From Fusobacteriaceae bacterium (lineage in GTDB: Bacteria; Fusobacteriota; Fusobacteriia; Fusobacteriales; Fusobacteriaceae), in assembly GCA_030625925.1 (NCBI GenBank), contig DAOUPY010000026.1, positions 1-10,131 on the forward strand: a stretch of 10,131 bases of DNA, read 5' to 3'. Position 1 is the first letter of the stretch; each line of letters opens with the position of its first letter. The notes beneath the pieces are model-generated. The model ran no database searches, was not told where the DNA came from, and worked only from the letters and a program-made list of their open reading frames with translations. Shown here piece by piece: positions 1 to 5,859 of this stretch. The position numbers and the translations under genes are program-made.

Positions 1-537
1 GCTGAAGGAGTTATGGATGAAAATGCAGTATATGTTTCTTGGCATAATAAAATAGTTCCTATTACTGTGATTTTGGATAAATTAAAGAAAAAAGCAGCTC
101 TTGCCAGTGCTTCTAAAGATGGTGAATTAATAAGTGTTCCTTTAGAAAAATTTGGGTACAAGGTGGTCAGAGGTTCTAGTGGAAGAGATGGCGTTAAAGG
201 TCTTCTGAAGATGGTTAAATTTTTAAAAGAAGGATATATTGTAGGAACACCAGTAGACGGACCAAAAGGACCGGTATATAAGGTGAAACCTGGAATGTTG
301 TTTTTAGCTCAAAAATCCGGGAAAAAATTAGTTCCAATCGGTGCTGCATCTAAAAATAAGTGGGTATTTGAAAAAACTTGGGATAAGATAGAGCTGCCGA
401 AACCGTTTTCTAAGATAGTATGCATATTAGGAGATCCTATAAGTATAGGGCCAGATGAAAATTTAGAGGTAGTGGCATTAAAATTGGAGAAGATCTTGTT
501 GGAATTGGATAGGCAGGCAGAAAGTAAGTTAAATTAA
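1..537 (+). CDS. DUF374-type lysophospholipid acyltransferase family protein (5' end outside window)
   Basis: This is the C-terminal part of a protein of the DUF374/LPLAT-like family, which is related to glycerophospholipid and lipid A acyltransferases and is thought to transfer acyl chains to a lipid acceptor at the inner membrane. Family hallmarks are present in order: VSWHNK (the conserved WH of the first block), ASKDGELI, VVRGSSGRDGVKGL, TPVDGPKGPVYKVKPG, LAQKSGKKLVPIG and a late PKPFSKI...GDPI block. The reading frame is open to base 1. An ATG lies at position 13, but family members carry roughly 30-50 residues, usually with a hydrophobic N-terminus, before the WH block. ATG13 is therefore probably an internal Met, and the AGGAG just before it is only 2 nt away, too close to act as a normal ribosome binding site. 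The acyl acceptor cannot be told from sequence. metG follows after 38 nt on the same strand, so the two are probably co-transcribed. Confidence 0.85.
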   Translation, partial: AEGVMDENAVYVSWHNKIVPITVILDKLKKKAALASASKDGELISVPLEKFGYKVVRGSSGRDGVKGLLKMVKFLKEGYIVGTPVDGPKGPVYKVKPGMLFLAQKSGKKLVPIGAASKNKWVFEKTWDKIELPKPFSKIVCILGDPISIGPDENLEVVALKLEKILLELDRQAESKLN

Positions 538-575
538 TACAAATTATAAATATAAAAAATAGAAGGAGACATATT

Positions 576-2489
576 ATGAGTAAAAATTTTTATGTAACAA
601 CCCCTATATATTATGTAAACGGAGACCCCCATGTGGGAAGTGCTTATACAACTATAGCAGCAGATGTATTGGCTAGATATAAAAAAACAATGGGATATGA
701 CGTGTTTTTCCTGACAGGTTCAGATGAACATGGCCAGAAAGTTGAGGAAAAAGCAATTGAGATGGGATATACTCCTCAAGAATGGACAGACAAGATGTCG
801 GTTAGATTTAAAGAGATGTGGGAAAAATTAAATATAGATAACAATGACTTTATCAGAACAACTGAAGATAGACATAAAAAAGCTGTACAAAAGATCATTC
901 AAAAGGTATATGACAATGGAGATATATACAAGGGATCTTATGAGGGGAAATATTGTGTTTCATGTGAAACTTTTGTTCCTGAGAATCAAATTGTAGGAGA
1001 AAACGGATGTCCAGATTGTGGTAAAGAATTAGGAGTAGTAAAGGAAGAATCTTACTTCTTTAAAATGAGTAAATATCAAGATGTTTTATTAAAACATATA
1101 GATGAAAATCCTGAATTTATCCTGCCAAAGAGCAGGAGAAATGAAGTTATATCTTTTATAAAGCAAGGTTTGATGGATCTTTCTATCTCAAGAAATACTT
1201 TTGACTGGGGGATCCCTTTAAAGATAGATGAAGATCATATTACCTATGTATGGTTTGATGCGTTGACAAACTACCTGACTGCTGTAGGGTATGAAAATAA
1301 TGAAGATCTGTTCTCTAAATTTTGGAAAGATGGGGAGATTGTACATCTGTTAGGAAAAGATATATTGAGATTTCATGCTATAATCTGGCCTTGTATGCTA
1401 CTGGCTGCTGGGGAAAAATTACCAGAGAAGATAGTGGCTCATGGATGGTGGACTGTAGCCGGAGAAAAGATGTCGAAATCTAAGGGAAATGTAGTGGATC
1501 CTATTGCAGAAATAGAAAAATATGGTGTGGATGCATTCAGGTATTTCTTACTTAGCGAAGTTCACTTTGGAAGTGATGGAGATTACAATACTACAGCTAT
1601 GATAAACAGGGTAAATGCAAATCTATCCAATGACTTGGGAAATTTATTAAATAGAACTTTAGGGATGTATAATAAATACTTTGGTTCAATAGTTGAAGCT
1701 GGAGAAGGTCGTGAAGTCTATGATGATGAAATTAAAGAATTATGGGAAGAAACACTGGTAGAAGTCGAGAAATACATGAGTACTGTGGAATTTTCTAAGG
1801 CACTAGAAGCTATTTTTAAATTTGTATCAAGAATGAATAAATATATCGACGAAACTATGCCTTGGGCTTTAGCTAAAACTGATGAAGGAAAGCCTAGATT
1901 AGCAGTAGTATTGAAAAATTTAGTGGAAGCATTGAATAAAATAGCAGTATTGGTATATCCGTATATTCCAGAATCAGCATCTAAGATGTGGGAACAATTA
2001 GGAATCGATGGAGACATAAAATTAGCTAAGGTAGAAGATATAAAACCGTGGGATATATTGAAAGTTGGACATAAATTAGGAGAAGCTACTCCTATCTTCC
2101 CAAGATTGGAAAAACCTGTAGAGAAAGTAACATTAGAGATAAATAAAGACTTGGTTATTGAAAATCCTATTGATATTACTGATTTTGAAAAGGTGCAGAT
2201 GTCTGTAGTAGAGATATTGGAAGCAGAATTAGTAGAAGGTTCTAAAAGATTGATTAAATTTAAAGTAGAAACAGGGTCTGGGATCAGACAAATAGTATCC
2301 GGAATAGCTAAAACTTATAAAAAACCAGAAGAGTTAGTAGGAAAAAAAGTAATGGCAGTATTGAATTTAAATTCAGTAGAGTTACAGGGTGAAATATCAC
2401 AGGGGATGTTATTGACTACAGTAGAAAAAAAGAAAACTAAATTAATCTTTATAGATGAAGCTGTAAAAGTAGCCAGTAAGATAAAATAG
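576..2489 (+). CDS. metG: Methionyl-tRNA synthetase (637 aa, with C-terminal tRNA-binding domain)
   Basis: Cytoplasmic class I aminoacyl-tRNA synthetase that charges initiator and elongator tRNA-Met using ATP. The N-terminus TTPIYYVNGDPHVGSAY is the typical MetRS opening and holds the HIGH-type signature (HVGS, residues 19-22). GSDEHGQK follows. A zinc knuckle in the connective peptide is formed by C127/C130 and C145/C148 (CVSC...CPDC). KMSKS is at residues 298-302 within GEKMSKSKGNVVDP. The anticodon-binding helical region covers about 340-500 (NRVNANLSNDLGNLLNRT, MPWALAK). From about residue 529 to the end lies an OB-fold tRNA-binding domain of the Trbp111 type (DITDFEKVQMSVVEILEAE...), as in dimeric bacterial MetRS. 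The length fits the 630-680 aa form with this extension. The start is well supported by AAGGAG at 563-568, 7 nt before ATG. No T-box or long leader is present; the gene probably reads through from the acyltransferase upstream. Confidence 0.98.
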   Translation: MSKNFYVTTPIYYVNGDPHVGSAYTTIAADVLARYKKTMGYDVFFLTGSDEHGQKVEEKAIEMGYTPQEWTDKMSVRFKEMWEKLNIDNNDFIRTTEDRHKKAVQKIIQKVYDNGDIYKGSYEGKYCVSCETFVPENQIVGENGCPDCGKELGVVKEESYFFKMSKYQDVLLKHIDENPEFILPKSRRNEVISFIKQGLMDLSISRNTFDWGIPLKIDEDHITYVWFDALTNYLTAVGYENNEDLFSKFWKDGEIVHLLGKDILRFHAIIWPCMLLAAGEKLPEKIVAHGWWTVAGEKMSKSKGNVVDPIAEIEKYGVDAFRYFLLSEVHFGSDGDYNTTAMINRVNANLSNDLGNLLNRTLGMYNKYFGSIVEAGEGREVYDDEIKELWEETLVEVEKYMSTVEFSKALEAIFKFVSRMNKYIDETMPWALAKTDEGKPRLAVVLKNLVEALNKIAVLVYPYIPESASKMWEQLGIDGDIKLAKVEDIKPWDILKVGHKLGEATPIFPRLEKPVEKVTLEINKDLVIENPIDITDFEKVQMSVVEILEAELVEGSKRLIKFKVETGSGIRQIVSGIAKTYKKPEELVGKKVMAVLNLNSVELQGEISQGMLLTTVEKKKTKLIFIDEAVKVASKIK

Positions 2490-2542
2490 ATAGTTGAAAG
2501 TTGGAAAAAATTAGAGGGTAGAAATTACTGTTAAAAGCTATC

Positions 2543-2634
2543 ACTCAGAGTTAGGAATAACACAAAATAGCACAGAGGAACTTTTGTTTTATGGTTAACT
2601 CCGTGGATCTTAGCGACCTCTGAGTCTTTGTGTT
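2543..2634. repeat. Palindromic intergenic repeat built of CTYNGNG-type units
   Basis: The metG-galU gap contains a self-complementary block unlike the AT-rich spacer around it. Perfect 8-bp inverted pairs are ACTCAGAG (2543-2550) with CTCTGAGT (2618-2625), and AACACAAA (2559-2566) with TTTGTGTT (2627-2634). CACAGAGG (2571-2578) pairs with CCTCTGAG (2617-2624) with one mismatch. An alternative inner hairpin pairs 2571-2577 with CTCCGTG (2599-2605), also with one mismatch. The right arm is a row of four degenerate units starting at 2599, 2609, 2618 and 2626, each fitting CTYNGNG with 8-10 nt spacing. No poly-T tract follows, so it is not a standard terminator. It resembles dispersed REP-like intergenic elements, but copy number elsewhere cannot be seen from this window. 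Confidence 0.7.
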
Positions 2635-2643
2635 GAGAAGGCT

Positions 2644-2674
2644 TTGAACGTTGGTTAGTGGTGATGAATTTAAT
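2644..2674 (+). promoter_or_regulatory. Weak candidate promoter for galU
   Basis: A TTGAAC (2644-2649, 4 of 6 to the -35 consensus) and a TTTAAT (2669-2674, 5 of 6 to the -10 consensus) lie 19 nt apart, just after the palindromic repeat and about 30 nt before the galU start. The spacing is longer than ideal, and such AT-rich matches arise by chance in low-GC DNA. galU may instead be transcribed from upstream. Confidence 0.22.
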
Positions 2675-2694
2675 TCGTGACAAAAAAGAAAAAT

Positions 2695-2703
2695 GGGGGC
2701 AGG
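2695..2703 (+). promoter_or_regulatory. Atypical ribosome binding site of galU
   Basis: GGGGGCAGG lies just before ATG 2706. GGGGG (2695-2699) can pair with the CCUCC core of the anti-Shine-Dalgarno sequence with one G-U wobble, at 6 nt from the start; the later AGG is too close. It supports the 2706 start over the in-frame GTG/ATG codons at 2658-2664. It differs from the GGAG-type sites of the neighbouring genes. Confidence 0.5.
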
Positions 2704-2705
2704 TT

Positions 2706-3581
2706 ATGAGAAAAATTACAAAAGCAGTTATACCGGCAGCAGGATTAGGAACTAGAGTGCTGCCTGCAACAAAAGCTCAACCTAAAGAGATGCTGACTAT
2801 TGTAGATAGACCATCGTTACAGTATATAGTAGAAGAATTAGTAGAATCTGGAATAACAGATATCGTCATAGTAACAGGAAGAAATAAAAATTCTATAGAG
2901 GATCATTTTGATTACTCATATGAGGTAGAAAAAACTCTGGAGGAAAAAGGGAAATTAGAACTCCTAGATAAGATAAAGAATATATCTGATATGGCTAATA
3001 TATTCTATGTAAGACAAAATAAACCTTTGGGACTGGGTCATGCAATATTAAAAGCTAAGCCGTTTATAGGGGATGAACCATTTGTTATAGCTCTAGGTGA
3101 TGACATTATGTACAATGAAGAAAAACCTGTAACTAAGCAGCTTATTGAAAACTATGAAAAATATGGTAATAGTGTTATAGGAGTTCAAGAAGTCGCAGAT
3201 GAAGATGTATCTAAATATGGTATTGTTAAACCGATTAAAAACTTGGATGAAGATACTGTCTTAATGGAAGACTTCATAGAAAAACCAAATCTAGAGGACG
3301 CTCCTTCTAAGATGGCTTGTTTAGGTAGATACCTGTTGACCAGTGATATATTTAAACATTTAGAAAAGCAAGGTGCAGGTGTAGGTGGCGAAATACAACT
3401 TACAGATTCGATCCTTGCTATGATAAAGGATGGAAAAGACATAGGGGCATATAGATTTAAGGGTAAAAGATATGATATCGGGAGTAAGTTAGGGTTGCTT
3501 AAGGCTAATATTGAGTTTGGCTTACGTAATAAAGAGACAAAAGATGGATTAAAAGAGTTTTTAAAAGAGCTAAAGTTATAA
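2706..3581 (+). CDS. galU: UTP-glucose-1-phosphate uridylyltransferase (291 aa)
   Basis: Cytoplasmic nucleotidyltransferase that makes UDP-glucose and pyrophosphate from UTP and glucose-1-phosphate, feeding cell-envelope polysaccharide and glycolipid synthesis. The N-terminus MRKITKAVIPAAGLGTR carries the nucleotide-binding G-x-G-T-R loop (G13-R17) with the downstream PKEML (K27). The GalU block GLGHAILKAKPFIGDEPF leads to GDD at 131-133, the metal and nucleotide site region. IEKP, the GGEIQLTD sugar-binding block (GEIQLTD 228-234) and the RYDIGSKLG block (YDIG 256-259) complete the family pattern. The length matches the usual 290-300 aa. The frame is open upstream to GTG at 2658 and an ATG at 2664, but the family normally begins right at the (R)KI-KAVIPAAG segment, so ATG 2706 is chosen. 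A strong terminator follows directly. Closely related dTTP- or CTP-using transferases are less likely given the GalU-type TKAQPKEML and EIQLTD blocks. Confidence 0.96.
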   Translation: MRKITKAVIPAAGLGTRVLPATKAQPKEMLTIVDRPSLQYIVEELVESGITDIVIVTGRNKNSIEDHFDYSYEVEKTLEEKGKLELLDKIKNISDMANIFYVRQNKPLGLGHAILKAKPFIGDEPFVIALGDDIMYNEEKPVTKQLIENYEKYGNSVIGVQEVADEDVSKYGIVKPIKNLDEDTVLMEDFIEKPNLEDAPSKMACLGRYLLTSDIFKHLEKQGAGVGGEIQLTDSILAMIKDGKDIGAYRFKGKRYDIGSKLGLLKANIEFGLRNKETKDGLKEFLKELKL

Positions 3582-3588
3582 TGAAAAT

Positions 3589-3635
3589 AGGGGGTGTAGA
3601 GGGGCAAAATCCCACCTATACTCTCTTTTTGTTTT
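3589..3635 (+). terminator. Rho-independent terminator after galU
   Basis: The arms 3589-3604 and 3611-3626 can pair as a 16-position stem (three G-U pairs, one two-base internal mismatch) around the loop CAAAAT at 3605-3610. The stem is followed by a T-rich run, TTTTTGTTTT (3626-3635). It begins 8 nt after the galU stop codon and separates galU from the tex transcription unit. Confidence 0.88.
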
Positions 3636-3652
3636 AAAAAAAGTGTTTGATA

Positions 3653-3661
3653 TGGTATAAT
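3653..3661 (+). promoter_or_regulatory. Extended -10 promoter for the tex-sensor-ileS unit
   Basis: TGGTATAAT contains a perfect -10 hexamer (TATAAT, 3656-3661) with an extended -10 TG one base upstream. No good -35 exists at 16-18 nt; that region is the T/A-rich tail of the preceding terminator, which fits an extended -10 promoter. Initiation near 3668 would give a leader of about 28 nt ending at the tex ribosome binding site. Confidence 0.65.
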
Positions 3662-3682
3662 TATGAGTAAAAATAAGAAGGT

Positions 3683-3690
3683 AGGTGGAG
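3683..3690 (+). promoter_or_regulatory. Ribosome binding site fixing the TTG start of tex
   Basis: AGGTGGAG lies 5 nt before TTG 3696. An in-frame TAA at 3693-3695 directly precedes the TTG, so no start further upstream is possible. The Tex family's conserved N-terminal segment begins within a few residues, which makes a later start unlikely. Confidence 0.85.
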
Positions 3691-3695
3691 AATAA

Positions 3696-5858
3696 TTGAA
3701 TATTAACCAAATAGTGGCTGAAGAGCTGAAAATCAAAGTAGTACAGGTAGAAAATACGATTAAATTATTGGATGAGGGAGCTACTGTTCCTTTTGTTTCA
3801 AGGTATAGAAAAGAAGTTACAGAAAACTTAGATGAAGTAGCAATAAGAGAGATCTTAGAAAAAATTACTTATCTGAGAAACCTGGAGAAGAGAAAAGACG
3901 ATGTTATAAAATTAATAAGTGAACAGGGAAAGCTGACAGAGAAATTAAAATCAACTATTTTAGGAGCTAAAAAACTGCAAAAAGTGGAAGATCTGTATCT
4001 GCCATATAAAAAGAAAAAGAAAACGAAGGCTGATACAGCTATAGAAAACGGTTTAGAGCCATTAGCACTGTATATGAGAAAATTAGGGATTAAATTAAGT
4101 GATATAGAGGAAGAAGCAAAAAAATATATTAATGAAAATATATTAGAAACAAAGGATGCTGTGGAAGGAGCTAAACTAATCTTGGCTCAAAATATAAGTG
4201 AAAAAGCTAAATACAGGGAAAATATAAGGGAAAGAATGTTAAAATTTGGTGAAGTTAACACAACTTTAGTCAAAAAAAATAAAGAGTTGGATGAGAAAAA
4301 AACATATGAAGACTATTATGAACATGTAGAGAATGTATCTAGGATGCCGTCTCATAGAATATTAGCAGTAAACCGTGGAGAGAAGGAAAAAATCATTTCG
4401 GTATCTATAAAACTGAACGACAAAACTAAAGAAATGGTGGAATTTCATCTTTTGAGCGAATTCATAAACAGGGATCTGAAAGAATTTTATTTAGAAGTGG
4501 TAAAAGATGCCCTAAGCAGACTAATATTGCCCTCTGTAGAGAGAGAAGTTAGAAATATTATGACTGAAAAAGGTGAATTAGATGCCATTAAGATATTTAA
4601 AGAAAATCTGAAAAATCTATTGTTGCAGCCGCCTTTACATGAGAAAAACATCTTAGGCTTAGACCCTGCTTATAGAACAGGATGTAAGACTGTTGTAATA
4701 AACTCAGATGGATTTTATCAAATGGATGATGTGTTATACCTGGTAAAAGGGATGCATAATCCAGGGAAATTACAGGAAGCTAAGAAAAAAATATTAGGAT
4801 ATATACAAAAATATAAGATAGATATCATAGCTATTGGTAATGGGACAGCATCACGTGAAACTGAGGCTTTTGTGGCGGAACTATTAAAAGAGGTTAAAGA
4901 AGATGTGAAATATCTTATTGTAAATGAAGCTGGAGCTTCTGTATATTCTGCATCAAAAATTGCAGCAGAGGAATTTCCTGATTTTGATGTAACGGTGAGA
5001 GGAGCTATATCTATAGCTAGAAGAATCCAAGATCCACTGGCAGAATTAGTGAAGATAGATCCAAAATCTATTGGTGTCGGGATGTACCAGCATGATGTAA
5101 ATCAAAAAAAATTAGAAGGTTCTTTAGAAGATGTTATAGAAGGTGTAGTAAACTCAGTTGGGATAAACGTAAATACAGCATCTTGGGCATTACTGGCTTA
5201 TATATCAGGTGTAAAGAAAAATGTTGCGAAAAATATAGAGGAATATAGAAAGGTAAATGGAAAGTTTACCACTAGAAAAGAGTTATTAAAAGTTAAAGGA
5301 TTAGGAGCAAAAGCCTATGAACAGATGGCAGGGTTCTTGATTGTACCTGAAAGTAAAAACCCGCTGGATAATACTATTATACATCCAGAATCTTATAAGG
5401 TAGCGGAAAAAATGTTGAAAAATAATAATACTAGTCTAGCTCAGTATAAGGAAGATTCAGAAAGTATGAGGTCTAACTTAAAGACTATGGATTTAGAAGA
5501 ATTTATAGCAAAGGAAGAAGTGGGAAAGGAAACAGCCAAAGATATCTTTGATGCATTGATCAGAGATAGAAGAGACCCTAGAGATGATATACCAAAACCA
5601 CTTCTAAAATCAGATGTATTGAAAATATCCGATCTAAAAGAGGGAATGGAACTAGAAGGGACTGTAAGAAATGTAGTTAATTTTGGTGCATTTATCGATA
5701 TTGGATTAAAAAATGATGCACTGCTGCATATATCTAAATTTGATAAAAGAGTAGTAGATATGACCAGTGAGCTGGCAGTAGGAGAAATAATTAAAATAAA
5801 GGTAGACAGTATAGACCATAATAGAAACAGGGTAGCGTTAACTAAGAAAGGACTATAA
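3696..5858 (+). CDS. tex: Tex family RNA-binding transcription accessory protein (720 aa, TTG start)
   Basis: Cytoplasmic nucleic-acid-binding protein of the Tex/YhgF (Spt6-related) family, linked in other bacteria to transcription, tolerance of stress and toxin gene expression; its exact biochemical role remains loosely defined. The N-terminal helical region opens with INQIVAEELKIKVVQVENTIKLLDEGATVPFVSRYRKE, the family signature. A long helical part follows. The YqgF/RNase H-like domain starts near residue 318 (GLDPAYRTGCKTVVI, G321) and includes IAIGNGTASRETEAF and VNEAGASVYSAS. The IGVGMYQHDV block is next, then the helix-hairpin-helix region at about 489-560 (GINVNTASWALLAYISG, LLKVKGLGAKAYEQ). 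A C-terminal S1 RNA-binding domain covers about 647-719 (EGTVRNVVNFGAFIDIG, LLHISKF). Length equals the usual Firmicute-type Tex. It heads a unit with the sensor gene, whose ATG is one nucleotide after the tex stop. Confidence 0.96.
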   Translation: MNINQIVAEELKIKVVQVENTIKLLDEGATVPFVSRYRKEVTENLDEVAIREILEKITYLRNLEKRKDDVIKLISEQGKLTEKLKSTILGAKKLQKVEDLYLPYKKKKKTKADTAIENGLEPLALYMRKLGIKLSDIEEEAKKYINENILETKDAVEGAKLILAQNISEKAKYRENIRERMLKFGEVNTTLVKKNKELDEKKTYEDYYEHVENVSRMPSHRILAVNRGEKEKIISVSIKLNDKTKEMVEFHLLSEFINRDLKEFYLEVVKDALSRLILPSVEREVRNIMTEKGELDAIKIFKENLKNLLLQPPLHEKNILGLDPAYRTGCKTVVINSDGFYQMDDVLYLVKGMHNPGKLQEAKKKILGYIQKYKIDIIAIGNGTASRETEAFVAELLKEVKEDVKYLIVNEAGASVYSASKIAAEEFPDFDVTVRGAISIARRIQDPLAELVKIDPKSIGVGMYQHDVNQKKLEGSLEDVIEGVVNSVGINVNTASWALLAYISGVKKNVAKNIEEYRKVNGKFTTRKELLKVKGLGAKAYEQMAGFLIVPESKNPLDNTIIHPESYKVAEKMLKNNNTSLAQYKEDSESMRSNLKTMDLEEFIAKEEVGKETAKDIFDALIRDRRDPRDDIPKPLLKSDVLKISDLKEGMELEGTVRNVVNFGAFIDIGLKNDALLHISKFDKRVVDMTSELAVGEIIKIKVDSIDHNRNRVALTKKGL

Positions 5859-5859
5859 G

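Noticed and set aside
13..15. ATG at 13 as the true start of the acyltransferase
   Set aside because: The family has additional N-terminal sequence before the WH block, the frame is open to the window edge, and the AGGAG before it is only 2 nt away.
545..550. TATAAA as a -10 box of a metG promoter
   Set aside because: No -35 or extended -10 is visible at a suitable distance; such hexamers are frequent in AT-rich spacers.
538..575. T-box or other riboswitch leader for metG or ileS
   Set aside because: The metG leader is only 38 nt and ileS has none (it starts inside the sensor gene), so there is no room for such a structure.
1718..2017. Open frame on the - strand inside metG
   Set aside because: Antisense to a conserved part of MetRS, with no domain and no intergenic support.
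2543..2634. CRISPR array or rho-independent terminator of metG
   Set aside because: The units are degenerate, 8-10 nt apart with no spacers, and there is no poly-T tract after the hairpin.
3185..3736. Long open frame on the - strand (183 codons) across the galU end and the tex start
   Set aside because: It lies antisense to galU and spans the galU terminator and tex promoter; the product is low-complexity Ser/Leu/Ile-rich with no recognisable domain. It is a shadow of the AT-rich sense codons.
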